This document shows positions 14,222 through 25,200 of a DNA stretch of 64,000 nt, piece after piece. Numbering within the stretch: the stretch's first letter is position 1; each line of letters begins with the position of its first letter. This stretch comes from Symsagittifera roscoffensis (lineage: Eukaryota; Xenacoelomorpha; Acoela; Convolutidae), in contig NC_087071.1 of NCBI RefSeq assembly GCF_963678635.1, forward strand, positions 14,478,226 to 14,542,225. Reading direction: 5' to 3'. The notes under the pieces were generated by a model that did no database searches, was not told the origin of the DNA, and saw only the letters and a list, made by a program, of their open reading frames with translations. Both the position numbers and the translations under genes were made by a program.

Positions 14222-14583
14222 GAGAGGCTGTCGTCATCAAGTTGTAGATAAGGTTGAGATCGCATGAACTGTAATATGCGTTAAATTCCCGTTGCACATC
14301 CTGTGTTGCTCGGAATAACAAATCAGCATTTGGACTCGGGCACCATGATGGTTTCATTAACTCTCACGCTACCATTAGTCTTGTTCTCAATACCTCATCT
14401 GAGAAAACCAATCTAAGTTCCACTCTGTTGTCAGTTTTCGGTTTGGAAGGTGCACTCAGTTTATCCTCCAATACAAGTCCCCGTTTCACTTGCTCACTGG
14501 CAAAGTTTCTTATTGTTGATATACTTGACAACCAGAATCACAACAAAACAGCTTGTTGGTAATCAAAGTAACACTCACGTATA
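14222..14583. repeat. Post-unit repeat block F, copy 3
   Basis: A further tandem copy of block F begins near a GAGGCTGTCGTCATCAAG motif, with the GCACATCCTGTG and TTGGACTCGGGCACC landmarks. It ends near 14583, at a sequence resembling the end of the first block at about 12417. The minus-strand coding remnants begin immediately beyond it. Confidence 0.55.
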
Positions 14584-14608
14584 CAGTCATTGATGAAAGA
14601 ATTATATG

Positions 14609-14854
14609 TCATTCCAACTTTCCAACATTTCGCTCCTTGTTTGACAATCTTCGGATTTCATCAAACTTCTTCAATGGTTCCTGCTCTACATGTTCTTTCA
14701 AGTTTACGCGCATTAGCTTGCTTTGATGAAAATCCAACAGCGCTTTTAAAATCAGTGCCCTCAATAAGAATTTTTGCACAGATATACAGCGCTGGTACCG
14801 ACCATTGTTCCAACATAAACAGGACGAATCAGAGAGCGTATCTCCGTTTCGCAC
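14609..14854 (-). pseudogene. Short minus-strand coding remnant, unknown family
   Basis: An 81-codon charged frame (LDFHQSKLMRVNLKEHVE followed by a Lys/Arg/Glu-rich stretch) looks helical. It lies at the far end of the minus-strand retroelement-like region, in the same orientation as every other remnant between 14.6 and 22.2 kb. It may be the last coding piece of that element. No family is recognised, and it has no start or stop context of its own that I trust. Confidence 0.25.
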
Positions 14855-15350
14855 ATGCTACTGTCGCTTCTTCACAGACTGGAAGATATCTTCTCTTCTT
14901 TCGGTCTTTTCTTTTCTTCCGAGTCAAATTCTCCTATCAGTATTCCTGTCATACACCAATAAAATCTGAGTTACAGCTCACTTCTGAAGTACGGTATTGC
15001 TATTAGAGCAGGTATCTTCGTAGCACTTCGCATTTCTTCTTCGAAATGACGTATTACTTCTGCTTTCTGCGGCAAGCTCACCAACTGATCCACCGGTTCC
15101 GCTTGCATTGCTAAGAATAAGAAGACTAACGTTCAATATGCTTTTTGCTTCAACGTCGTAGCAATTTTGTTTTCTTGAGCGATCAGTTATCCTCCAGCTG
15201 GGTTCCCATTTTCAGTCATTTCTATTTGATAAATCCACCGGCGGGCTCGTCTGCTGAGATGGTGTTCGATACTGCAAACAGGTTGTATTCTACTGGGGTC
15301 AGCCGACTATGATGCTTCCCTTTCCTTGATTCATACATGCTGTTTCTTAG

Positions 15351-15848
15351 TCATGAAAAGTATTTTCTCCACGTTGGCTGAGTCTTTCTTTTTCTAGGGC
15401 TAGCTCCAGTAAGAGTGCGGTCACCTCTTTTGGTCTTATATAGCTTGGCTGATCTTAACCCTGTCATGAGGATGGGTGGCACTATCGTTACATCGATCAT
15501 TGTTCTGGACGTGCAAGGCAATTTGTAATGACCTTGACCCATTTCCATGACAACCCGGACTCGCTTTCGTTTAGCTGAGTTAACATCCTTTGCTGAAAGA
15601 TCACAATCCACTTTTGTCTTGGCAGTTTTTCAAAAAGTTACCTTGTTGCCCAATTTCATGTTCATTTTTTTGATCTTGTCAATCACCGTCATGGATCGCA
15701 TTGTTCCTTTCCGAGTTCTGGGCAGGTATGCCACTTCCTCGTTGCTTTCTTGTTGCGTCACCTTGGTCGGAGAGTTTGCTTCACTTTCTTCAGTGGCCGA
15801 ATCAATTAACAATTGGCTCATTCTCCATTCACAATTATTCAATTTCAA
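15351..15848 (-). pseudogene. Retroelement-associated basic protein remnant (frameshifted)
   Basis: Two adjacent minus-strand frames (15848-15630 and 15611-15351) read as one protein broken by a frameshift and a nonsense codon near 15625. The likely start is the Met before SQLLIDSATEESEANSP at about 15815. An acidic N-terminus is followed by a Lys/Arg-rich middle and a serine/basic tail ending near 15351. The family is not recognised. Its position downstream of the long gag-like polyprotein and on the same strand suggests a second ORF of the same element. No RT or integrase signature is visible in it. Confidence 0.35.
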
Positions 15849-16170
15849 GATTCTCCCGCATCAGTGGTCTGTTGAGACCTGTTTTTAGCATCGACTGGTT
15901 CCCATAGCTGTGCATTACTATCCAGATTTCCTTCATGAAAGCAACTTTGTCCGTACCACAGCCTGTTCTGTTCTAATTACATCTATGGTGAACTTCCACT
16001 CTTTTTCCTACTCGTGCTGCGCCTTCTATTCTTCTCCTCCGCGGAAACTCCATTAAAAATTTCTTTATGGCGGATTTTCTCTTACCAGGAGAGATGTTTT
16101 CAATCAAGTTATGGGTTATATTCATAAAGGCTGAGGGAGGCTCCTGTGTGGAAGTTTCATCTTCCGCTGG

Positions 16171-18946
16171 TTAAGTCGTCCTTGCCAAAGTTTCTGTTCC
16201 TTCTTCGTCGTCGTCCAAGAAATTGAAATCCAGACTAGACGCACCATCTATTGAGGTTTTGTCCTCATCCCTTTCCGCGTGATCAGAGTCCTGCTCTATC
16301 CTTTTTTCTAGTTGACGGTCTTCTTTCTCCTCATCGTCTCGCTCTTCATTTTTTCTTGACCCTGAAGGTTCTTGCTCGTCATTCGTCGTTACGACTGGAA
16401 GCTTTTGCACGACTAGGTTGCCTGCTGACCGGTCTCGCCTCCTCTATATTTTGTCACAATTTCCGCACAGCCGAAAGAAGCTATAGCAGTTCTGGTCAGC
16501 AGCTTCCCAGTTATTACCCGTTCTGGTTTCATACTCATTACTTTTGTTGCGGCTTCTTGAAAGTCTGCCTTGCCTCGCATGGTAGTTGGCGCCAGGTCCA
16601 ACTTGGCCCATTCTTCCTCGAATCTTCCAGGTTTTGGACATCAAATCAGAAATTTTTGCCATCTTATTTACCTTGGTCTCAAAAGCTCTAAGCCTGGGAG
16701 TATGTACTACGGAGTCAGCTCCGAGCAACATCCTCCGAAAATAGGGAAACTGAGGTATTTCTTCTGGTAGCTTTTTGTAATAGTACCAGTCTTCAGTTTC
16801 TTTATCGCCTTTTGGTATGAGGCTTTTATATGAGAATTTCTCTTTTTCTCGACGTTCGTTCTGTCGTAATGCCTCAAATTCCAAAGCTTTGGGAACAACT
16901 CGATGTGCCCTCTATCCAATCAGATCATTCGGTCATTGAAGTTTATTTCTGTCATAATAGTTTCTGCTTTTTTTTGCGAACAGCAAATCTTCGCTCATCA
17001 ATTCGCGTAGCCTATTATGCTTGCTTCAGGGAACGCGAATGTCACTGCTGGACCGTATAATGTCGTCACTTCCCTGATCAGTGCTGCGGAATCTGTCCAC
17101 TTAGCTAGGTTTGAATTGAAAAATACGTCATCTTCTTTTTCTATCGTCTTATCTTCTTCGGTTCCGAAGCAATTCAGTTGTAGGACGTTTTGAATCAGAG
17201 TATATCTTAGATCCCGCTTTTTAGTTCTTTTGCAGGTCGAACTTTTCACATTTCCCTCATGGAACCCACAAAGCTTGATTTTATCAATCATCCCAAATTT
17301 CCATGCGTGATAGCAATCAATTTCGGGAGTTCGTCCCGTCGCAGATTTTTTATTTCTTCAGTGAGCAGCACTGCTGGTCCTTTTTCAGAAGTTTTCTGCT
17401 CCAAGCATCACGAATCGTCACGGGATCTCTACGATAGATGGCATTGAAGAATTCACAAATTAGATAGCGAGAGAGTCCCGGGTAAGTTTTCGCCAAGAAG
17501 GACGCAGTTTATCCTAATCCCAACCCTTCCAAATTGCCATCTGTCCTCTCAAAAATTTCTTTGCCTATCATTTTCTGCCTCCAAAACGCCTCGAGTGTTA
17601 TCTGGCAGATCCCGTCTATACACTCTGCTGACTTTTTCTGATTCTTTTCCACTGAAATAAATTCTCTCAATAGGTAAGCGTGGATCTTCATTGGAACCGC
17701 TCGAAGGCGTCCATGCCCAGTGCTGCTATTCGAAGAGTGCTTTCGTTTTTTTGGAACTCTGCCTCTTTGGGCTCTCTTCTTCATCGAAATCCCTTCTTCT
17801 GAACCACAGGTCATTTGACGTTCCCACTACCACTTGATGATCATTGTCTATTACTGGTTTCAAACTGGGATGTCTGCTGGAAATGGCCAGTTCCAATCCC
17901 AACACTTCATCTAACACCAGCATGTGTAGACAATGTCTTAGAATCCTCTCATAGCGTTTGAAATATCCGACAATACTGCAGGCAAAATTGACTGAAAAGG
18001 TCTCAGATTCCACGCCTTCACTTCGCGATTTGGAGCAGGTATCATCACATCATTTTTCCCAGCTGAGAGAAGCGCTATCATTGCATACACAAAGTTTATG
18101 TCCATCCGGGAGGTATGCATATCATTAGAATAACACGAACACTGACTTTGACGTTATTTTCTGAAATCCGCCTTGCTTTAACACGTCTATGATCTCGCCC
18201 ATGAACTCCAGAAGGTTTCTGATTGCTGACACACCGCATCCTCCGCCGTTGCTGGATCTCTGAGTCTGCTCAGGTGACCTCTACTATGCAGGTGATCCTT
18301 AATGCCGCCAAACACGATTGTTATCGGAATCATTTCGGTTTGCATCCATCCGGGTCGATTCTTGCGAACTTTATCACTGGCGTTCAAGTGACCCATGCTG
18401 TTGTTTGAGGGCAGGCCCTCGTGGTCAGCAAACCTTAATTCTGTTGTAAAGCTGAAGTTGATGATTCCTGCTGCTATCAACCGGCCACTCCCACGATCGA
18501 GTACAGTCCATTTACTGACAGTCCTGTGCCATTCAGCATTCTCATTGCATCAGCTGCTAATGTTACTGTTCGGAGGTTCAGCTTCAATAAATCCTGCTTG
18601 TTATTTTTCCAGCGGGGTGATTTTGGTCTTGACCATGGAATTGGTCATGGAATTTCTATCTGGTTGTCGCTCTTCCCTGCTCGTAGTCGTCGTCTTTTCA
18701 GATCTGTAGGTGCCTGAGGTCGTATCCGTTGTTTCGTTGTTTGGTACCAATCTTCGCCGGGATGAGTGGTCCTCCTCGCTGGTGTTTCACCTGTCGATCC
18801 AACACGTCTGTCCTCTTTTCTTGCTCATTCATGCTCTGCATCAGTTGTGGCACGGCTGGGATTGATTCCAAGCGTGTTTCCAGATTTCTAGGCACAAAAG
18901 TTGAATTGCCGGTACGTCCGTTGCTTCTTTCGTTCTCAGTACTCAA
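16171..18946 (-). pseudogene. Long retroelement polyprotein remnant downstream of the SGNH domain
   Basis: A series of minus-strand frames reads colinearly, broken by frameshifts and stops: 18946-18698, 18480-18187, 18120-17938, 18013-17726, 17814-17509, 17291-16998, 16884-16444, 16601-16413 and 16410-16171. They change frame but not order, and their base composition is less AT-rich than the surroundings, so I read them as one decayed polyprotein of roughly 900 codons. Visible segments include FGGIKDHLHSRG (about 18300), AMIALLSAG followed by IPAPNREV, LVLDEVLGLEL, a KKL.EEIPQFPYFRRML segment and an acidic C-terminal tail rich in Glu and Asp. FGGIKDH could be a second SGNH-like block III, but that is speculative. 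No RT, RNase H or integrase motif was found. Confidence 0.45.
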
Positions 18947-19611
18947 GTGTCGAACAGTTCGCCTCTAATCGCTCCTGCAAGACACGGCTCGTCCAGGCTT
19001 GTCCTTCTATACTGTTGAAGTGTTTTCCGTCAGTGGTAAATCTGGCCTTATCGAGAGCCCTCAGCTCACGCTCCAAGTCCATTGAGATCATTGGTTCAGC
19101 AGCCCGATTTGCCAGATTACGCACTATGTTGTTCCACTTCATGACTGTTTCATTGTGCCCTCTACCCGTGGATTATATTGTTCTCGTGCTCAACGTTATG
19201 ATGCAAACGGTCAGTACCTCGCACTGAAACTCTGCCGCTTTGTAGTAAACTAGCACACAAGTATTGCCTTCCGTTGAGCTTATTCTGAGTTTTTGGACAC
19301 GTTTTTTGTACCTATTAGAATCATTACAACCGCGATTCTGCCCGGGTCCATCAATTCCACCATCGGATATAGCTGGGCTACTGTGGGACCTCGAATTCCA
19401 TCACCGTAGTGATCCATCAGGTTCTCATGTTTTGCAAAACTCTCACTAGGCTATCGCCCAATATCAATGCGACGTTCCAAGGGGTGGTTGATGCATGTTC
19501 ATCGCTGGACTCCAAGCTGATCAATTGAAACATGCTTGCATATCCGTCTCCGGGACTTTTGTTCTTATTTTGTTTATTCTTCTGTATGTCAAATACACGT
19601 GACATTGGCAT
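18936..19611 (-). pseudogene. SGNH/GDSL hydrolase-like domain in retroelement polyprotein (broken)
   Basis: Three SGNH landmarks appear in order on the minus strand. Block I is ALILGDSLVRVLQN at about 19480-19440. A block III equivalent is ILIGTKNVSKNSE near 19300, where the usual G-x-N-D is altered to G-T-K-N. Block V is FTTDGKHFNS near 19040-19010, supplying the D-x-x-H pair. SGNH hydrolases use the block I serine with the block V Asp and His as a catalytic triad, acting as esterases, lipases or acyl hydrolases. The frame is broken by a stop after NMRT and by at least one further shift, so this copy is dead. It lies between the gag-like N-terminus (about 20.36 kb) and the long downstream polyprotein, and all share one strand. 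Confidence 0.55.
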
Positions 19612-19989
19612 CTTATCTTCCTGTCGGAGGTTTGTGCTGATTTCGTTACGGTAGCAGCTCTTGTTTTCTTCGCTACTTCTGTGGAGAGCTCTACTCTGCT
19701 GGTCGTTTCATTCTCGCTAATCCTAGCCGTTTTGATTGCTCCTTATATTCCTGCCTCAAGTGTTATATCTCCCCTCCTTGTTTCTTGTTGCAACGCTTAA
19801 CAATCTCTTCCAAATATCTCTATCCTCAGTTTTGATTAAGGTTTTTCTCACTCGGTCCAGCTTGTTTTTCGTTTAGTTCAGCTATTCCATCGTTTCATTC
19901 GTTTGCTCTTTTTCTTCCACTCTGGTCTCTTGGCAGGCACTGCAGCTTTCAACTGTAAGCAAGACGAGGAAGCCTTGCTACTTATTTCC

Positions 19990-20360
19990 TGATATAGAAA
20001 TTGATGTCTACTCCTCAGACCCAGACTGGTACGTCCTTGTGGTACTCACACCGGGTTTGTGCGCCAAGACGCTTCCAGAGAGAGCTCCATTTCTCAATCG
20101 CACAGCACTACTTGCTCGCCCCAAGCCGCCATCAGCAAATCTCCCGTTAAGATCTTCCACGGTTGTGATGCCCTTGGATATAAGTCAGAGCAGTCGTTAA
20201 CATGGCCACCTCTGGGTCATCCTGGGCAAAGCTTCCTTCCAGTAGCCTACGATAGAGTTCGTCTATGACTGGCCCTACGTATGCCTCGTCCAAATTCGTC
20301 AGTTCGTCGAAATTGTCCAATTTGTTTATTGAATTCGATTATTTGATTTTGCATTAAGTT
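19990..20360 (-). pseudogene. Gag-like N-terminal coding remnant
   Basis: Reading the minus strand from about 20360 gives an acidic helical segment (NFDELTNLDEAYVGPVIDEL, then LLEGSF, then VAMLTTALTYIQGHHNRG). A frame change leads to a Gly/Ser/Arg-rich piece (VEDLNGRFADGGLG) that stops near 20012. A plausible initiator Met lies near 20355 but is in a different frame from the segment that follows. It comes directly after the LTR-like spacer and upstream of the SGNH domain, the expected place for the start of gag. About 350 bases between here and the GDSL block read as Glu/Lys-rich frames with several stops. Confidence 0.4.
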
Positions 20361-20690
20361 GAAGTCCAAGGACTAAATCGATCGATCAGGATCTAGAAAT
20401 AAGGTCACGACGCTCACATCTGTCAACATTGCCTCAAAGTCATATTATAACTTATTCAGAAACAGTCGGATGAGAATATTTTGATTGGATGATGTATTCA
20501 AAATCAATTCAGTTTGAAGTCTTGAAATCTGATCTAAGAGTTTACAGTCCATACTTTGGATCTATTCTTAAAATTGATGTTTGAACGTTCGTGGTCCTTA
20601 ACACTTCCAAACCCGAGAACCTTATAACCTAACAATATAACACGTTAACTTATAACATATCCTACACTCGACCTACACTCAACTTGTCCT

Positions 20691-20935
20691 CAATTAGTAT
20701 TTCTTACGCAGATACACTTCTATACACTACAACTTTTAGTATCATTGAATACAGCTCCCGAGGATGAAGTCATCCTCGGCTTAGGTCATACAATGGAAGC
20801 GAGTGTATGAGTATTCTCAGTTAGTATTTCTTACGCTGATATATTTCTATACACTACAACTTTTAGTGTCAGCGCATACAGGTCCCAAGGATACAGTCAT
20901 CCTCGGTTTAGGTCATGCACTGGAAACTCGAGTTC
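20691..20935. repeat. 127-bp tandem duplication
   Basis: The sequence starting at about 20691 (TTAGTATTTCTTACGC, then CTATACACTACAACTTTTAGT, then TCATCCTCGG.TTAGGTCAT) is repeated from about 20818 with scattered substitutions. Both copies keep the core blocks and their spacing. Its place inside an LTR-like spacer suggests duplicated promoter or enhancer sequence, but that is inference. Confidence 0.7.
20758..20779. promoter_or_regulatory. Perfect 10-bp inverted repeat with 2-bp spacer
   Basis: CCGAGGATGA and TCATCCTCGG flank a 2-base centre, forming a perfect 22-base palindrome. The equivalent position in the second tandem copy (about 20886-20907) is degenerate in the left arm. It could be a dimeric protein binding site or a short hairpin in the LTR-like region. 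The function is unknown. Confidence 0.35.
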
Positions 20936-21398
20936 TTTCACACCCCTCATCACCAACAAGACTCTTGGTATCGTCAGAGGGAGAGTTAAAACTTCAGGAT
21001 CCCCGTGCTGTTTTTCCGTCGCCCTCGTCATCATGAAGAATAAGTACTTCCGTGGTAATTGCGAAGCCGCCGGTGGCAAGGCTGCTATACATCCTATTCC
21101 TGGTTTTTGTTTCCACAAAAACTTCATGTTTTGTATTCTCTCTCAAAGTCTGCTGCTAACGCTGTTCTAAAACTCATATACGCGGTGATAGCTATCCCAC
21201 GCGTCCTATCTAAAATAATAAAATTGCTATATGTTAGTCATATGCTACTTGAGTTTTCATTTGGCAATACTAATCTCCTTATGTCTGAATACTTAGGGCC
21301 TTCATCTGTTTCTGCCTCTATGTCGCCTTTTTCCCTTGCAATTTGAAATTTTTTTAAAATAACTTTTCAGTGTGGGTAAGTTCTACCCCACTCCCCGG

Positions 21399-22215
21399 TC
21401 AAAAAAGTCGTCGACGTCCAATCGATGGCATACCGGATATTAGACTAAAGCTTGACGCCGGAATGAGCAACTGCTCTTCCTGGGCTGCCCAAGAAAAATC
21501 ATTTTTGTCAACCTTGTTATATTTCCTGCTCTCGCAGTCTATGTCCTGATGCGTGACACCGGTTTCCTTTGGACCTGATGTCATTTTGTCCAACCAGTCT
21601 GAGACGCACAGTTTCGTTAACTCTTGTTCGTACGACTGCTGCTGCTTGTCGCCTTTTTCCACTTTAGGTTTAGATCGATCGTGGTACCATTTCTTGTCTT
21701 GATCATCGAGAATGTCGATAACCTCTGAAGCGGGTAATTCCTCTAAACCCACTATGTCACCTACTATCCTTTTCAGGTCTATCCTGTCCAAACCATAATC
21801 GTCTCGGTAGGGATTATATTCCTTTGCGGGTCTTAACATGTCACTGTGTCGTGTTTGCATTGAAAAGAATAAATCCAGTTCAATGTTTTAAAACTTCTAT
21901 CTGCTCGGGGTTTTCCCAGTCTACTTCCGCATAGAGTAAGGTTTCCTCTTTCGCCTCAATTATTTCATTAGGATCCAGCAGCTTGGCTGGTACTCAAGCT
22001 ATGAAGAAAATCCCTCCTGATGCACTTCAGTTATCATGAATGGTCCCCTCCAGTTCTTCAGAGTTTATTCGTTCCTTTCGGCGGTACAACCTTATGAAAA
22101 CCGACACGTAGTCTCCTACCGATAAAGTTTTTGCACCAGCTGCCGTCTTGTCAAACCTTTACCTCTGTCTCGTCTGGCTTGGTGCGTATTTGCGTTTGAG
22201 GTCCTACGTTTGAAG
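21399..22215 (-). pseudogene. Retroelement pol C-terminal remnant
   Basis: The minus-strand frames from about 22215 down to 21399 begin with a segment containing GDYVSVFIRLY-like residues (spread over two frames). They continue with INSEELEGTIHDN, then PAKLLDPNEIIEAKEE and VDWENPEQIEVL, and end in a 153-codon open frame (21860-21399) rich in Asp, Lys and Glu. A LYxGDYVxV-type strand followed by an acidic tail is typical of the region downstream of LTR-retroelement integrases. The upstream edge at about 22215 is a breakpoint: family B gag ends there. The downstream edge meets the LTR-like spacer. Confidence 0.4.
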
Positions 22216-25200
22216 TAAAATTGCTGTGAGAGATATTCAAATAATCAACTACAGATTATTCAAGGTCTGAGCCTGTGAATACCATTAGCGGCCAATTTGA
22301 TGATTTTGACGATCCACCCATTAAGTATGGATTTATAGTCATTTGAAGCAATTCTGCGGCATAATCGATTTGTGAAAAATTCGTAAGTTGTGTTTTTGTT
22401 ATTTCATGGTGTTGTAAATATTATGGTAGTGGGATTTCAATTTGCATTTTGTTGGTTGATAAGATTGTGTGCTAACTGGAGTTTGTGATTGACAATTATT
22501 ATTCTGAGATGTTAGAATTGGTCTAGGTTGTCTTATATGTTCTTTTTGTGGATGCGATTCAAAATTATCTGGTTGATCCATGTTGTAAGAACGATGTCTT
22601 TGGTTTTGATAAAATTATTGATGATTCTGATTATAGTGTTCCTCATCGTCTGGTGGAAAATAATTAGGTGTATAGTAAGGTGTTTGATGTCTAGAGTGAT
22701 TTCGTTGTGTATTCTTTTGTTTTGTTGTAAAAATGGGTAATTTTCACTTTGATCTTGTGAAGATTGTGGACAGTCATGAAAATTCACTGAGTTTGTTGAT
22801 GGTTGTTGTAAAATTTGACTTTGTGAGAATAAATGGTTTTGAGTGTTTGTACGAGATGATATAGTTGTTTGTGGTCTATTTACGTAGTTATAATTATGCT
22901 CTGCAAAATGATTTCTGTAGAATGATCCTTGTTTTTGCGTTTGTTTTGTCATTGTTCTGATTGCTTGATTATTCATTTGTGTATCTTTTGGCACGACGGA
23001 GGGTTTAACCGTAGTTTTCTGTGGTAATTTAGGTTTTTTGGTCTTGGATTTGTAAGATTTGGTTGTATGGGTGAGATACTTGGTTGTGCTGTTGTTGTTA
23101 TTGTTCCAACTTTTTCTCCACTTACAAAAAGTGATGGAGTTTAAATATCTTGTTGTGTAAGATTTCTAGATTCGTTTAGATTTTCTTGTTGTAAAAGGGT
23201 TTAATTTAAACTATTGTTTCCTGTACTGTCGGGTAGAAATGAATTATATTATAAAGTTGTTGCGTCAACAGTGAGTGGGTCATTTTAACATAATCGTTGT
23301 GAATAGAAATTGTGCTAAGTGCTTGATTTGATGTATCTGTTGGTTTGTTCACAAATAATACATGAGAACATTCAGGGTCCCAAACATTAATCTGATTGTT
23401 CTGCTAAGACAGTTTCATCATTTGTGCTTTGAGATCTCAAATTTTTTCTTGCTTAAGAAATGATGTAAAAATTATGTGTAAAATAGTCAAATAGAAACCA
23501 TGCTAAGATTTGTTGTAAATCGTGTTTAACATGTTGCGAGATTTCGTTACTTGTTAAATTTTCACGGATTGTAATAAAAAGTTTTGAGAATATTGCAATT
23601 TCGTGCCTACCATTGTATGTTTAGAGGTTTGAACTGGTGGATCTCCTTGCGATTCTGTTCGTTCTATTATAGATAGGTAGCTATAAATAATTGAAAATAC
23701 ATCGTTAGTGAATATTGAGTTTGCTCTTTGTAAGTTTTGACGATTGACAATTATTATTCTGAGATGTTAGAATTGGTCTAGGTTGTCTTATATGTTCTTT
23801 TTGTGGATGCGATTCAAAATTATCTGGTTGATCCATGTTGTAAGAACGATGTCTTTGGTTTTGATAAAATTATTGATGATTCTGATTATAGTGTTCCTCA
23901 TCGTCTGGTGGAAAATAATTAGGTGTATAGTAAGGTGTTTGATGTCTAGAGTGATTTCGTTGTGTATTCTTTTGTTTTGTTGTAAAAATGGGTAATTTTC
24001 ACTTTGATCTTGTGAAGATTGTGGACAGTCATGAAAATTCACTGAGTTTGTTGATGGTTGTTGTAAAATTTGACTTTGTGAGAATAAATGGTTTTGAGTG
24101 TTTGTACGAGATGATATAGTTGTTTGTGGTCTATTTACGTAGTTATAATTATGCTCTGCAAAATGATTTCTGTAGAATGATCCTTGTTTTTGCGTTTGTT
24201 TTGTCATTGTTCTGATTGCTTGATTATTCATTTGTGTATCTTTTGGCACGACGGAGGGTTTAACCGTAGTTTTCTGTGGTAATTTAGGTTTTTTGGTCTT
24301 GGATTTGTAAGATTTGGTTGTATGGGTGAGATACTTGGTTGTGCTGTTATGGTTATTGTTCCAACTTATTCTCCACTTACAAAAAGTGATGGAGTTTAAA
24401 TATCTTGTTGTGTAAGATTTCTAGATCCGTTTAGATTTTCTTGTTGTAAAAGGGTTTAATTTAAACTATTGTTTCCTGTACTGTTGGGTAGAAATGAATT
24501 ATATTGTAAAGTTGTTGCGTCAACAGTGAGTGGGTCATTTTAACATAATCGTTGTGAATAGAACTTGTGCTAAGTGCTTGATTTGATGTATCTGTTGGTT
24601 TGTTCACAAATAATACATGAGAACATTCAGGGTCCCAAACATAATCTGATTGTTCTGCTAAGACAGTTTCATCATTTGTGCTTTGAGATCTCAAATTTTT
24701 TCTTGCTTAAGAAATGATGTAAAATTTATGTGTAAAATAGTCAAATAGAAACCAGCTAAGATTTGTTGTAAATCGTGTTTAACATGTTGCGAGATTTCGT
24801 TACTTGTTTAATTTTCACGGATTGTAATAAAAAGTTTTGAGAATATGGCAATTTCGTGCCTTACCATTGTATGTTTAGAGGTTTGAACTGGTGGATCTCC
24901 TTGCGATTCTGTTCGTTCTATTATAGATAGGTAGCTATAAATAATTGAAAATACATCGTTTGTGAATATTGAGTTTGCTCTTTGTAAGTTTTGATGATTG
25001 ACAAGTATTATTCTGAGATGTTAGAATTGGTCTAGGTTGTCTTATATGTTCTTTTTGTGGATGCGATTCAAAATTATCTGGTTGTTCCATGTTGTAAGAA
25101 CGATGTCTTTGGTTTTGATAAAATTATTGATGATTCTGATTATAGTGTTCCTCATCGTCTGGTGGAAAATAATTAGATGTATAGTAAGGTGTTTGATGTC

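Larger units (their letters stand above)
20361..21398. repeat. LTR-like spacer of the SGNH-bearing element (boundaries uncertain)
   Basis: About 1 kb of noncoding sequence lies between a pol-like C-terminus on one side and a gag-like N-terminus on the other, both on the minus strand. That is the layout expected of one LTR shared by two head-to-tail element copies. It contains a tandem duplication (about 20691-20935) and a palindrome. I could not find matching TG...CA ends, a primer-binding site or a second copy in the window, so the LTR call rests on position only. Confidence 0.35.

Noticed and set aside
16251-16691. 146-codon plus-strand frame
   Set aside because: It is the antisense of the minus-strand polyprotein remnant, whose acidic Glu/Asp/Lys tail and colinear neighbours are more coherent.
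22528-22740. Plus-strand 70-codon hydrophobic frame, identical at 23783-23995 and similar at 25037
   Set aside because: It is the antisense shadow of the family B gag triplication. The Ile/Leu-rich composition comes from reading Asn/Gln codons backward.
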